NCBI GenBank assembly: GCA_021399435.1 | Contig: JAJTUP010000137.1 | Coordinates: 48,871-112,870, forward strand | Length of the DNA stretch: 64,000 bases | Source: Diaporthe sp. PMI_573 | Taxonomy: Eukaryota; Ascomycota; Sordariomycetes; Diaporthales; Diaporthaceae | Direction: 5' to 3' | In this document: positions 1 to 10,569 of the stretch, one piece after another | Position numbering within the stretch: the stretch's first letter is position 1 | Layout of the letters: each line of letters starts with the position of its first letter | Notes under the pieces: generated by a model | What the model saw: the letters and a program-made list of their open reading frames with translations, nothing else | Databases searched by the model: none | Told to the model about the DNA's origin: nothing | Position numbers and translations under genes: made by a program

Positions 1-1234
1 CCTCTGCCTGCTCCACCGTATCTTCCGTGGTGGAACCGTCTTCCCTCTTCAAAGGGGGCACCCTGTCGTCCATAACACCTGTTTCTGGTTTTAAGTACTT
101 GGCCGCCTTCCATATGTTGACATCTTCTGCCAGGAAGTCGTCCCAGTGCAGTTTTTTCTGTTTCCGGATGGCATCATGGTACTCCTTGGATGCTTCCTTG
201 GCCCGTCTTTCCAGGTCGGGCCTCACTTGGCCTGCTCGCCGCTGTGCCCTGGCCTGATTTCGCCAGAATGTGTACACCCGCCGAAGTCCTGTCAAATCCT
301 TCGTCCACCAGCGCTTCGCGTACGGTACTGGTTGTGCTCGGGGTGTCAGATCGTGGATCGCCTCGAGGACGACCCTCATTAACTGGTCTGTCTGCTCCTG
401 CACACCGACAGTCCAGGGAAGCTCTCGGAGATTTTTCTTCACCCTGGTTCTGATTGTTGTCCATGGTGCGTTCTTGAACGACAGTCTTTCCGTGACAATC
501 CGATCAGGCATCGCGAGATCGAACGTCGTTTGGATCGCCCGGTGGTCCGATCCGTGTTCTGTCGGGTGTATGGAGCACGTCACCATTTCGTCTGCCAGTT
601 TTGCCGTCGCCAGCATCAGGTCGATTGTGCTTTCCTTGTCGGGGCCTTGCCATGTCTTTGTGCCTCTCGGGAGGAGGCTGCATAGGCCGTGCTCGTTCAT
701 GACGTCGATAATCGGTTCGGCCTCGCCTTGCCTTGCCAAGGCCACGTCGTCTCCTCCCCATAGCCGGTCGTGCTGATTAAAATCTCCGGCCAGAATGACG
801 TCCACCGCCATCCCTGACCTGCTCCTGAGGTCGAGGATCACCTGGTGCAGGGTATGGCATGTATTTCGAAGAGCCTGGGGCTTGCGTCCCGGCACATACA
901 CTGACACAACCAACATTATTCGGTCCGGAAGTCGTATGGCTGCTGCTGTCAAGTCCGAGGACTGTATTGGTACTTGGTCGGCCCCCAAGTCCCTATTCAC
1001 CCACAACATGCTCCGGATCGGCCATCTGCCATCTCTCCAAATCGTAGGGACCATTTTAATCCATCTGGGATGCCCCATAGGGACTGTTAATAGTTTGCCG
1101 TCACCTTTCCATGCCTGTGGTTCTTGGACTGCTACAACTGCAAAATCCTGGAGTCGCGTATCGTTCATTAGGCTCTCGTGTACCGTGTCCTGTTTTCTTA
1201 CATTCAATTGGATGACCTGGAATATTCTACTCAT
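1..1234 (-). CDS. LINE ORF2, N-terminal endonuclease domain (runs off window)
   Basis: The minus frame starting at the ATG at 1234-1232 is open to the window edge (about 411 codons). It begins [16 protein letters not shown] and contains typical exonuclease-endonuclease-phosphatase motifs: a QEP block near residue 40, GDFNQHD in the middle, and the HGSDHR catalytic motif around 560-550. These are the residues that nick target DNA in Tad1-clade LINEs. Near the window edge the frame reads [13 protein letters not shown], which in this clade precedes the reverse transcriptase. The start overlaps the ORF1 stop (ATGAGTAG), which suggests coupled translation. The endonuclease call is firm; activity depends on the unseen RT. 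Confidence 0.85.
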   Translation of the reverse strand, partial: MSRIFQVIQLNVRKQDTVHESLMNDTRLQDFAVVAVQEPQAWKGDGKLLTVPMGHPRWIKMVPTIWRDGRWPIRSMLWVNRDLGADQVPIQSSDLTAAAIRLPDRIMLVVSVYVPGRKPQALRNTCHTLHQVILDLRSRSGMAVDVILAGDFNQHDRLWGGDDVALARQGEAEPIIDVMNEHGLCSLLPRGTKTWQGPDKESTIDLMLATAKLADEMVTCSIHPTEHGSDHRAIQTTFDLAMPDRIVTERLSFKNAPWTTIRTRVKKNLRELPWTVGVQEQTDQLMRVVLEAIHDLTPRAQPVPYAKRWWTKDLTGLRRVYTFWRNQARAQRRAGQVRPDLERRAKEASKEYHDAIRKQKKLHWDDFLAEDVNIWKAAKYLKPETGVMDDRVPPLKREDGSTTEDTVEQAE

Positions 1235-2537
1235 GCCGAGTAGGGTAGAGTTTCGGGCAGCTGCGACTGAACGACTCGTGCGGTCCACCACAGGGTACGC
1301 ACTTGGGTACCTGCGTCTGGCACTCACTATGATGGTGGTCTTCGGCAGCGCACCTCGCACATACCCGATTCTTGCTGCACGAGAAAGCCTTGTGGCCGAG
1401 CTCCTGGCAGTTGTAGCATTGTATCGGTCCAGCTCTCCGCTCGAACACGCTAGTGTACGCCGATTCACCCGCTGCAAGGAAGTAGCGTTCTTGTAGGAGT
1501 CTCCTGGCATCGCTGTTCTTGGTGAGGTATACCACCATGGATCCATATGCTTTCGCGTTGTCCTTTCGACTCAACCAGGCCATCTTGGCAATTTGAACTT
1601 CATTCTCTTGGCCCAAAGCGTCCATCGCTCCAGGAAGGACCTTGCCTTCCTGGTCGAGAACGGCAGCACGGTTGATATTGTCAACTTTGACTGGGTACAG
1701 TTGGTCTCGGAGCACTCTTGCACCTGGAGCCTTCTTGGCCTCGATGATCGCCTTGATCCTCTTCAGTTCTTCCTCGTTCCTACCAATCACCCTCAGGCGG
1801 TTGGTATTCCGTCCATCTTTGGTGACTGCAACACATCGCCAACTCGGCTGGTCGCTGGACATTCGCATTTCCTGTTCAACGGTTTTGCGAATCATTGCCG
1901 GTGTAGCGTCTCCAATGTGATCCTCGGGCACCCTGGATGTGTCCACTGTGCAGAACACCGGCTTTGGAGTCGCCGATCGGGCCGTAGATGGAGATTGGAT
2001 GGGAGTACTAACGGGTGTCATTCTGGCCGCGTCTGCATATGTCCGGCCCGGCGATCGTGGTGCCTGAGCCTTACTCAGTGTATCCAGCTGTAGTCGGGTC
2101 TGCTCCAGCTTGTCGCAAACCTGGGTAAGCTGCTGTCGGACTTGCGATAATTCTTGTGCCATCTGGGCCGTAGTCCTAGTAACTTCCTCAGCCATGCGGT
2201 CCCTAAGCTTAGCAAACTCGAGCTGAAATTCCGCCTTCATCGATTCCATTCTCTTATTGAAATCTTGTTCCAGGAGTCGTTTTAGGCTCTGGGCAACCTC
2301 GCTCATGCTACCAGCTGCCTTAGGCGCGGCCCGTTTCTTAGCTCGGGTATGACTCGGAGTTCCCTCACTGCTCTCCTCTTCCTGCCATTCCATAGCACCT
2401 TTTTGCTGCTTGGATTCCAACGCCCTCGTCGTTCTGGTCCTTTTACGCAGGGGACGATGACATCCCCCGCCCGGAACATCCTGTTCGCCTTCCATGACGA
2501 CAATGACGTCTGATGCGGGGTTCGCAACACCAGACAT
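1227..2537 (-). CDS. LINE ORF1, gag-like protein with three zinc knuckles
   Basis: A 436-residue protein that would bind the element RNA. The N-terminal third is charged and basic (KKRAAPK). Residues of about 75-155 are rich in heptad-like L/Q/E patterns and look like a coiled coil for multimerisation. The C-terminus carries two CX2CX4HX4C knuckles ([14 protein letters not shown] and [14 protein letters not shown]) and a third, looser one (CVPCGGPH). This is the usual ORF1 layout of Tad1/I-like fungal LINEs. The frame is intact, and its stop codon overlaps the ORF2 start by eight bases. Confidence 0.88.
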   Translation of the reverse strand: MSGVANPASDVIVVMEGEQDVPGGGCHRPLRKRTRTTRALESKQQKGAMEWQEEESSEGTPSHTRAKKRAAPKAAGSMSEVAQSLKRLLEQDFNKRMESMKAEFQLEFAKLRDRMAEEVTRTTAQMAQELSQVRQQLTQVCDKLEQTRLQLDTLSKAQAPRSPGRTYADAARMTPVSTPIQSPSTARSATPKPVFCTVDTSRVPEDHIGDATPAMIRKTVEQEMRMSSDQPSWRCVAVTKDGRNTNRLRVIGRNEEELKRIKAIIEAKKAPGARVLRDQLYPVKVDNINRAAVLDQEGKVLPGAMDALGQENEVQIAKMAWLSRKDNAKAYGSMVVYLTKNSDARRLLQERYFLAAGESAYTSVFERRAGPIQCYNCQELGHKAFSCSKNRVCARCAAEDHHHSECQTQVPKCVPCGGPHESFSRSCPKLYPTRHE

Positions 2538-2948
2538 CCACCAGTGGCCAGAATCTCCGCCAAGCGGCCACCAGGTATTTCAAAGGTTGTAAAGAAGATA
2601 AAATAATTAGATTCGAGATCCGAAGCCAAATGCAGGATTCGAGTCTCGAGTCTGAGGGGGTGTGTCAGATGTGACGGGTGCTTTGGGTTAGGTGCCTGAG
2701 GCATCCACCTGTTATATATGGCAGATGTGACGGGCATTTGACAAATGTGTGCCTGAGGCATCATTATGCCCATCACGACAAAACCAGCCCCCTGAACGGG
2801 CGGGGTCGCACTAGAGAACCTAGACAAGACATCATCACAATACACACAGTGACCACCCCATCAATTGGACCATAATTACACGTCCCACATACCTAAAAGG
2901 GTGATAATCTGACAATTAAGAGTCTCACTGCCTCAAGCCGATTAAAAC
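2538..2948. other. Leader region between the divergent LINE and copia element
   Basis: No gene is supported here. The stretch holds an imperfect tandem repeat at 2666-2762, a TATA-like GTTATATATGG near 2711, and the likely 5' leader or LTR remnant of the copia element. I could not fix LTR borders or a primer-binding site. Confidence 0.5.
2666..2762. repeat. Imperfect tandem repeat, two units about 40 bp long
   Basis: Units 2666-2705 and 2722-2762 both start CAGATGTGACGGG and end GTGCCTGAGGCATC. The second block contains the palindrome TGCCTGAGGCA. The TATA-like sequence lies between the units. The position just upstream of a copia gag suggests LTR promoter repeats, but this is inference. Confidence 0.7.
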
Positions 2949-4181
2949 ATGGCTGATTACACCAACACGAAAACCCTCAACGCGATCCTAGCGAAACCAG
3001 GCGACTGGAACGATTGGCATCACGAATTCCAGCTCCAGGCCCAAACGTTTGGACTGGAAACCCACATAACGAATAAGACTTCCCTACTTCCTCAGCCGGA
3101 GATGCCGGATATTCGAAAGAAGAAATACATCAAGAAACCACACGCACAGCGAAACGCGAGATCACAGACGATCAACGACGAGGAAGAAGACGAGGAAACA
3201 ATCCAAGACAAGAACAATGGACAATGGATGATGACCGATCTGACCGACAGTGGTCTTAAGGCATTTAATCTTGACCTCACTTGGTACAAACAACTTGACG
3301 CATTATACAAGGAGGAAAGGCAATCAGTAGAAAAGTTCACAAAGTGGCTGCTCCAAACTGTTGCCCCTGCATACAAGTCAACATGCTGCCAGGCGGGAGA
3401 ACCGCTCTGGAAATGGCACGACAATTTACAAAAGAGATGTGGCCAAAGTACCCATGATGAAATGTTATACCTCCACCAAGAATACAAGAAGGTTCTCAAA
3501 CCGCCCCGCACGATAAAGGAGGCATATACCTGGATCGATAAGTGGGAAGAAATGATGTCCAAAGGGATCCAGAAGAACCTTCCAGAAACACAACACACAA
3601 CAATATGGTTCTCAGACTTTCTGCTGGCCATACGGGGGGTAATGCCCATCTGGGCCACCTCCTACAAACAAGCACAAAAACATGCTTCAGCAGATGGGAG
3701 CCTCGAATATCGTGATATCGGGCAAGACTTCCGTCAGGAGTTGGAAAGCCACGACCCCCAAAAGGGAAAGGTCGCGAAAGGAGCTTTTGCAACTACCTAC
3801 GATGGCTCTGGTAGTCATGATGACGAAAATGGGGACGCCCATGTCATTGAAGATTCGAAGCCGCCACGTAGAGGTGCGACTGGTTCACGTGGTGGAAAGC
3901 GCGGGATTCGAGCCGATCCGGGACGTTATTCCTCGGGTCCAAAAGGCTGCCTCGCATGTGCAAATCCCCACGCCCTTGCAGAATGCTATTATGTATTCCC
4001 TGAAAAAGCTTTTCCAAGATGGAAGCCAAATCAGGATGTCAAAGAAAGAGTTCGTGAGAAACTCGAAAACGATGCTGATCTTCAAGCACAGGTCCGAGCC
4101 CTCAAGGGTCCGAGATCGAAGTCCAAATCAAGAACACCAAGACCGACGAAGGAAGAAGTCGTCGAAGAAGTCGACGATTGA
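2949..4181 (+). CDS. Copia Gag protein
   Basis: A 410-residue protein starting MADYTNTKTLNAILAKP. It has the copia gag pattern: an N-terminal substrate-like block (DWNDWHHEFQ), a basic and acidic linker with an EEDEE run, a central helical region, and a C-terminal Arg/Gly-rich stretch followed by a knuckle-like CLACANPHALAEC (CX2CX3HX4C). It would package the element RNA. The frame ends at a TGA at 4179-4181; the pol part continues in the same frame, so the native product may be a Gag-Pol polyprotein interrupted by one stop. Confidence 0.8.
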   Translation: MADYTNTKTLNAILAKPGDWNDWHHEFQLQAQTFGLETHITNKTSLLPQPEMPDIRKKKYIKKPHAQRNARSQTINDEEEDEETIQDKNNGQWMMTDLTDSGLKAFNLDLTWYKQLDALYKEERQSVEKFTKWLLQTVAPAYKSTCCQAGEPLWKWHDNLQKRCGQSTHDEMLYLHQEYKKVLKPPRTIKEAYTWIDKWEEMMSKGIQKNLPETQHTTIWFSDFLLAIRGVMPIWATSYKQAQKHASADGSLEYRDIGQDFRQELESHDPQKGKVAKGAFATTYDGSGSHDDENGDAHVIEDSKPPRRGATGSRGGKRGIRADPGRYSSGPKGCLACANPHALAECYYVFPEKAFPRWKPNQDVKERVREKLENDADLQAQVRALKGPRSKSKSRTPRPTKEEVVEEVDD

Positions 4182-5317
4182 CTCCCGGGATATTGTGTTG
4201 CGAGCATAGAAGCTAGGGGAGCTTTTGCCATAAACGCAAAAGAATACCCTCTTCGACACTCGGTGATACTTGACCCAGCGAGTACGATCTCGATCACAAA
4301 CAACAGCGAGAGACTGTTTGATACGAAACTAGCCACACATGATGACTACCTGTGGGCTGGAGACAGACAACTACCAGTACTCGCATACGGCACAATGCCG
4401 GTCCGCACTGGACCGACCGTCCTACACCTCGAAAACGTTGCCCTCTGCCCACGACTCCTGACAACACTCGTCTCTCTGAGGCAACTTCGAAGGAAGGGTA
4501 TCTTTTGGGACAACGAACACGATCCAACAACTTTGAAACGACGTGACAGGTCGACCCTGTGCAAACTCAGGGATATTCACGGCCAATACGTCATCGACTA
4601 CCAACCACACGAAGTGCAAAGCGTCTTCAACACATGGAGGAAGAAACACACTGCCTACACCAAAAGGAGACCACTCACAGGCGAAGCCATCCTCTGGCAC
4701 GGCCGTCTTGGTCACCCAGGCCCCAGCGCGCTTGAACACCTCGTTTCTTCATCTCAGGGGGTGCGCATCCAGGGACCAACAACAGTCGAATGTGAAGCTT
4801 GTGCCTTAGCCAAGATCACGAGGCAAATCCGTCGAGCACCGAGGGAGATCCTCGAACGAGAAGGTGAAAGAATAGCACTTGACTTTCACGACTATGAACC
4901 AGGAGTCAACAACTACACATCACAACTGCTACTCACATGCAGAGTGTCAGGACTCATCTGGGATTACTATCTTGAAAGTCGCGACAGCGAAACCCTCCTC
5001 AAGGTTATGAAATCATTCCTGGGGATGATGGAAATTCAAAACAACACCAAGGTCAAGGTGATTGAATGTGATGGAGAACTGTTCAGCCGAAGACGAGCTG
5101 TCAGAGAATTCCTCGAATCAAAACACATCAAAATCGAGCCCTCAGCACCCAACACACAAGCACAAAACGGAGGAGCCGAGCGCTCAGGGGGTGTGATCAA
5201 GGAGAAGATGCGTGCAATGCGAACAAGCTCAAAACTCCCACACTCTCTTTGGCCCGAAATTGGACGAACAACCGTCTATCTCAACAACCGAACACCAAGT
5301 TCCCGACTCATCGAAAA
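4182..5317 (+). pseudogene. Copia Pol fragment: protease and integrase, no RT
   Basis: It is in frame with Gag beyond the TGA. A protease-like block reads ILDPASTISITN where copia proteases usually have D-S/T-G-A, so the active site looks altered. Then come the pre-integrase HHCC finger (HGRLGHPGP...CEACALAK) and the integrase triad: D in ALDFHDYE, D in IECDGEL, E in NGGAERSGG. The fragment breaks after NNRTPSSRLIEKT, where the integrase would normally continue into the linker to RT. Downstream bases are unrelated. The element cannot transpose on its own. Confidence 0.85.
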
Positions 5318-5970
5318 GACGACTCGCTGATTTCTTCTACTCTGGCAGACTGTCAGAAGGTTACGATGAAGATGCACTTCGCGAAGACCTCATTGCCTCC
5401 GATTATCTCATGATAGTACCACTTTACTGGCAGATCCGCTTCTCACAGACAAGCTGCGCCAAGATTGTCTACACAAGGGTGGTTGAAAAGGGGGTACGCG
5501 ATCTAGCCACTGAACTCTACAATGAGGAAGACTTCACGGGTATTCAAATCAAGCAGTGTGATTTTCATCCTGATCACCTAAGGCGAGAAAACGGCCTTTA
5601 CCTACTCGATGCTAAGGACATCCATATCGGCTCGACCTGCGTTTTATGGTTCAATGGCCTCAGAAGCAGGCAATTGTTGTGTGAGGTGTTGCGACGGAAC
5701 TTTGCGAATCTGCTTTCCTGCGCCAAAAGCTTAAAGCGCCTCGTCATCCTGGGTCTCACTCCTACCCAGGAGTGCTCGGAGGCCTTGTGTTTCGCTCTGA
5801 AAGGTCACAAGATAAACACTGGCAGTCTACCGAGCCTCGAGTTCTATTGGCCGACCTGGGGATCAAACGTCCTAGCTGCTGTTAAGGATGCATTCAAGGA
5901 AAATCGGAGCAAGGTGAACATGGACATTAGTCATGAACAATTTCTGAAAAGAATGGTGAAAGGGTTATGA
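5318..5970 (+). pseudogene. Unrecognised protein fragment joined to the copia break
   Basis: Starting at the copia breakpoint, a frame of about 217 codons is open to a TGA at 5970. It reads like real protein (mixed hydrophobic/charged, LLCEVLRRNFANLLSC, SLKRLVILGL), and leucine-rich segments resemble F-box or LRR-type fungal proteins, though I do not recognise the family. There is no start codon of its own; the apparent ORF begins inside copia sequence in another frame. It is likely the 3' end of a host gene truncated at 5317. Confidence 0.35.
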
Positions 5971-6048
5971 CCCGCAGGTTTCGCCATCTCTGTCCTGTGC
6001 GATAACCAATTTTCATTTTATTTATTTTCTGGAAGCGTCAGAAGATGA

Positions 6049-6557
6049 AGAGGACCGTGCCTAATTCCGCACAGCTTCGGTTCTTCAAGATGGTCAGCCC
6101 ACCATTGCCAAGAATTCCCTAACGATTTTTATCAGTACGACTCCTCCCCACGGTGCAATGAGGCAGGAAGAGCCCCCTGCCCAATTTGCCATTGGGCCCA
6201 CGAATTTGACGAAATACCTCTCGCCGTATTGCCACCAGATCACAATCATGAGTTTGCACTCACATATCCGGCTTCGCTACCAATGAATGCTTCTGGTAAA
6301 GAGATAATGCTATCCGAAAAGCCGATTCTTAGATGGGTGCGACGCCATGGATCCAATCTTTCAGACCCATCTACAAAGACGTATGGCCGTGAGAAAAAGG
6401 AATATTTTTGTGATTTTGCGTTGTGGTACTTCGTGCGGCATTTCGGGAATGAGGTTATTGAAACCCTTATTAATAAGACTTTTTATGAGACTGATGGTGA
6501 AGGAGAGGGCGATGTTAATGATGTGAGTGAGACTGCAATAGAAGCTCACTCGGACGA
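6049..6557 (+). pseudogene. Unrecognised coding block with a Cys/His motif, fused in frame to hAT A copy 1
   Basis: After a TGA near 6046 one frame is open through to 7065. Residues up to about 6557 are not hAT-like: they include a Cys/His cluster (CNEAGRAPCPICHWAH, C-X7-C-X2-C-X3-H) and an acidic tail (ETDGEGEGD). At about 6558 the frame enters hAT transposase without a break. No convincing start ATG sits at its head, so an upstream exon or truncation is likely. The function is unknown. Confidence 0.35.
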
Positions 6558-8356
6558 GGAGGTCCTCCAGAGCTCTCCCGGCCTAATTCACGTCTCTTTT
6601 GATGGCTGGAGGTCCGGAAATCGGCACGCGTTATATGGGATTATGTGCTTCTTCCAAGACGAGAAAAACAAGCCCCGCAAAATCGTCCTTGGAGTACCCG
6701 AGGTCTCTACTCGCCATTCTGGCACAAATATTGCAGCAGAAGTCCTCGAGATTATCGATTCATATGGTATAAAGAATAAGATCGGGTATTTCACGCTTGA
6801 TAACGCCGAAAACAACGATTCAGCAATGGCTGTGATCGGAGGAGAGTTGGGCTTCGATGGACGCAAGCGCAGAGGTCGATGCTTTGGCCACATACTCAAC
6901 CTCTCTGCCAAAGCATTTCTTTTTGGCTCCAATCCAGAGGCATTTGAGAATCAGCTCTCCGGCGCAGCAGCGTTATCTGAAACTGAACACGATCTTTGGA
7001 GGAGGAGAGGGCCAGTCGGGAAGCTCCACAACCTCGTTGTTGACATCGACAGATCTGATGACTGATGTGCTGAGTTACCTTCTTCGAGGTGTTCAGCAGG
7101 CTGATATGGACCAATCTATCGATCCGAGAGTTCGAGCGAGGAAGCCTCTGAACATCGTCGTCGATAACGATACCAGATGGCTGTCCCAGCTCTACATGAT
7201 CCGCCGCGCGATCAAACTCCGTCCTTACCTCGATGTGATGATTCTTAAACACAAACAAGCTTGGGAGCAGGACAACAGGTCGAAAAAGACGGGCCTGATG
7301 AGGAGGTCGGCTGTTCAACCGCGAATTTGCCTATCCGAAAACCAGCTTTCAGACAAGGACTGGGACGTCCTCGAACACCTCGCCACGATTCTTGGATTCT
7401 ACGAGGTCACCGTCAAAACCCTTGAGGGAGACGGTATTCAACGCAAACGGAAGAGAGGGTGGGTCGGCTCGTACGGAAATATCTGGGATGTCATCCAAGG
7501 CTTCGAATTCCTAATGGCAAAACTGGAGGAGTACAAGGCAGTCGCGGCGGATTATCCTGATCCCGAACACTTCAGGATCAACATCAACCTAGGGTGGCAG
7601 AAGCTCAACAAATACTACACAATTCTCGACGAGACACCAATATATTACGTGGCGTTGGCTCTCCACCCTGCGTATCGATGGGGTTGGTTCGAAGAACACT
7701 GGGGAAAACATCCGGATTGGATCGCAACTGCGAAAGAGATGGTTCAGGAGGTATGGGAGACCGAATATCGCAACCTCGAGGTGGTATTGAGCCCGGGAAA
7801 TGGGCCCGTTGCTAAACGGCGAAGGAAGTACCAAAATGCCTTCGAGGAATACTGTGAACAGTCACGATACGAGCCATCAAGCCGGTTATCGACGCCTACG
7901 ACCACGCCAGCGAGGATGAGGTCTTCTGCGACTCCTGAATCCCCGAGGGACGAGTACGAGGCGTGGCAACAAAGCTGGGTTCCAACAGACACCGATATTC
8001 GAGACCCCAGCACATATTGGCAGGATAACCGAGCTCAATATCCCCGCCTCTCTCGAATGGCTCTTGATTTCCTCACGATCCAGCCGATGCCAGCCGAGTG
8101 CGAGAGGCTCTTTTCTGCCGCAGGTCGATTGGTGGCTCCCCTGCGCAGCCGCCTCGAAGTCGATATAATCGGGATGTGTCTAGTGCTGCGTTCGTGGCTA
8201 CAAGCCAAGATAATCGACGACCTGGATCCTCTGTTCGTTCCCACGCAAATCGAGGTCGAGAGCAGCGCCAGAAGCGAGGCGGGCGCAAGAGAGTCAATGG
8301 CGTCATTTCTCGGCCGAGCGGGAGAGCTGGCAGAAGAGGAGAATGGGTGGGAATAA
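6558..8356 (+). pseudogene. hAT family A transposase, truncated and frameshifted
   Basis: It corresponds to about residues 236-838 of the intact copy at 40543-43059. The DDE/RNase H blocks are visible: HVSFDGWRSGNRH, LDNAENNDSAM, the RCFGHILNLSA motif and, near the end, the hATC dimerisation block (LTIQPMPAECERLFSAAGR). The reading frame breaks at about 7061: copy 1 has GATCTGATGACTGATGTG where copy 2 has GATCTGATGTG, a 7-bp gain. The N-terminal third, including the BED-type finger, is absent. Substitutions between the copies are few and not obviously C-to-T biased. Confidence 0.9.
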
Positions 8357-8692
8357 CTGGTGGAGCATGTCGCGAATATCTCGTCAATTAGGCCAACTGT
8401 GACAGGACAAGAGCACGAACGAGGTCGAGTGTGACTTGGGTAAAATGATTGTTTACGAGTAAAGAAAGAGACGCTTAAGGAAAACTCCGACTTAAGCTAT
8501 TTACACAATATTCATAAAGTGAGACTATTCATAAAGTATGAAAGTCACATGATCGTTCCCTCACACCAACTCAACGTCAATCCATTCAACGAAAGCGTTC
8601 AGTTGATCAACTCAACGAGAGGTCGGCGATTACTAAGCCAATTCACTCAATATAGGTCGTCCGTTGAGTTGGTTGAGTTGTTTGGGTCTCTG
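6558..8692 (+). mobile_element. hAT family A, copy 1 (5'-truncated)
   Basis: It is nearly identical to the reverse complement of 40207-42330. Homology starts at GGAGGTCCTCC, in the middle of the transposase, so the 5' terminus and zinc finger are missing. The 3' end is complete, with the subterminal GTTGAGTTGGTTGAGTTG repeats and the terminus TTTGGGTCTCTG ending at 8692, matching the copy 2 ends. Confidence 0.9.
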
Positions 8693-10569
8693 CTGGGAAT
8701 CAAGGACGAATCGGCGGTGAAATGCCAAAAACCTCTTCGACGCTCTGGCGCTCTTTGATGTTCACTTTGGGCCAAACACCCTTTTCCTGTCCCTCAGGGA
8801 GGCGAATGATCCGGCCTTGGGAGGAGGTATCGGGGTCGCCTGGTTTTGAGCCGGGCCAGTGTTTTGTCTAGGGGTTTTACGGAGATACTGAAAATTACAA
8901 AAGCTCTTGACCTGAGTACTTATGTGTATCGCGGGCCGGTGATACGCCAAAGTCCAGGACTCGTATACGGTCTTCGTGGTAGCTGGCAGTTGTCTGATGT
9001 AGTGAATCAGCGCACGAGGAACAGTAAGGAGGGAATAGAGTTTATGGTACCGGAGGTGCGAGTGGTGGAAACGGATGACATCAAAGATTTAGAGAATGGG
9101 AACAAATGGTTCAAGTAGCATGGAGGCAAGCAGTGTGGTTGTGAAGGCTCATTTGACAGCAATATATAGAATGAAACTTCGAACTGCCAACCACCTGATG
9201 TCCCTGCTTCTGCAACGATCGAACTTTCCATACAAGCCAGACTGATCTTGTTTTCATCAGTCTGATTCTACAAGACACTCGAGAATGAAATAGGTCCCGA
9301 CAGTCCATGGATAAATGAAACTGACGAGGCTTCCGGGCACACCTGTACATGTTCGGACACTGGGGAAGACCCGACTAGATCACATGGAGGCCTGGCAGGA
9401 GCAAATTGTTGACCTTCGTACGGCTCTGCAAAGCTCCGCTGGGCACGAAGACGCCGAGCTAAGGGAGCTCACCGCGCTCATGCTGCTGAGTGTTTCGACT
9501 TCAAAGAATGATGAGATGACTCAGGGAAGGATCTCAGCGATGGAATTAAGCTGACGCACAAAGCATTGGGCTTCGACTAAATGAATTGATTGTATAGGTA
9601 TGCACCATGCCGGACGGTCTGCATCAGTGTTGCTATAATAATATGGCAATAAAGTAGTATGTTTGTGCCCCATATCGTATCACAGTAGTAGTCTTGCGAC
9701 ACCGAGAATGATATATTACTTCCGAGCGTGTGCGAGAGGATAGCCCTTGGCCCTACAGTGGCGACGGACCGGCCAGTGCGGTCCAGCGCCAGCCCGCACG
9801 CTTTTTCTTAAGGAGAGCACGTCTGAGGGCTGTTGACTCTAACAACCTGTCCTGGGCGTTCATATAGATATCCAGTGTAACGCTAGCATCACGATACCCG
9901 GTGTCTCGATGGATCTATCAAAGTGTCGCACTGAGCGTGCTAAAAGGATCAAGGGTCAGGTAAACGATGATGGGCAGCAGCAGTGTGTTGATTGATTGTT
10001 GTCTGAGGTTGTCTCTTGTGCGGGGTACTTCATCCCGCAGAGTTACTTAAAGCAGACGGCTAGATTACTAATGCAGTTGTTTCATGAGGCCGTGAAGATC
10101 ATGCCTACCCTGCGACACAAAGCTAGCCCTGGTGTTAGGTCAAGGTGTCTCGGGTCGGTGGGAGGCGAGATGGGGGCAGCGATTTCCAATTCTTCCACGT
10201 CATTGATAGTCTCGGCAGTCGTGTTACGTTGGTGCACCAGGGTGAGGAAGTCGGGAATATTGACCCAGTTTCGCCGCCTGCTTGGCTCATGTTTGTGCTC
10301 CTCATCAAACCCTATAGTCAGGGCTTTGAAGACCCATCGCCAAGCCCGCATCTTTTCCACATGTGCGCAAAATCTCTCCCCTTATAGAAGCCTGCACAGA
10401 GCTCTAATTCATCTGCGTTAGCGTCAGGCCGCAAAGATTGTGAAGGGCTCCCTTCCTACACCCGCTATGTTCTTGACCCCCGCCGTTCAGCCCACGGCTA
10501 ATTTCTAGGCTAGGCCCATGGTCGCCCGCCAAAGTGAAATGTTATTCTAAATAACCAGAAGCTGTTCCC
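8693..10569. other. Gene-poor stretch; weak ORFs and one hAT-like terminus
   Basis: Short frames at 8846-9118 (+, ending ...DLENGNKWFK) and 9384-9554 (+, MEAWQEQIVDLRT...) could be decayed coding sequence, but I recognise neither. A minus frame at 10082-10360 is also anonymous. The only structured signal is a CAGTGTTGC-type hAT end at 9625. Confidence 0.4.
9625..9685 (+). repeat. Solo terminus related to hAT family D
   Basis: CAGTGTTGCTATAATAATA, followed by TGGCAATAAAGTAGTAT, matches the reverse complement of the hAT D right end (59398 back to about 59345) except for small gaps. No partner terminus was seen nearby, so this is probably a remnant end or a very degraded non-autonomous copy. 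Confidence 0.55.

Larger units (their letters stand above)
1..2600 (-). mobile_element. Tad1-like non-LTR retrotransposon (LINE), 5' part
   Basis: The element is read on the minus strand: ORF1 (gag-like, zinc knuckles) followed by ORF2, which begins with an apurinic-type endonuclease and runs off the left window edge. The reverse transcriptase lies outside the window. Both reading frames are open throughout, so this copy is not visibly degraded. The exact 5' end is not defined; about 60 bp of untranslated leader is assumed. Confidence 0.85.
2949..5317 (+). mobile_element. Ty1/copia retrotransposon, 3'-truncated
   Basis: The order is gag, protease, GAG-pre-integrase zinc finger, integrase core. 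The element stops abruptly inside the integrase C-terminus (after RTPSSRLIEKT), so reverse transcriptase, RNase H and the 3' LTR are missing. Unrelated sequence follows directly. The domain order, integrase before RT, is diagnostic of copia rather than gypsy. Confidence 0.85.

Noticed and set aside
2303..2845. 180-codon minus frame overlapping the LINE ORF1 start and leader
   Set aside because: It lies out of frame with ORF1 over their overlap and has low-complexity, non-protein character; it is a shadow frame.
10082..10360. 92-codon minus frame as a gene
   Set aside because: No recognisable motif; a plus frame of similar quality overlaps it; insufficient evidence.
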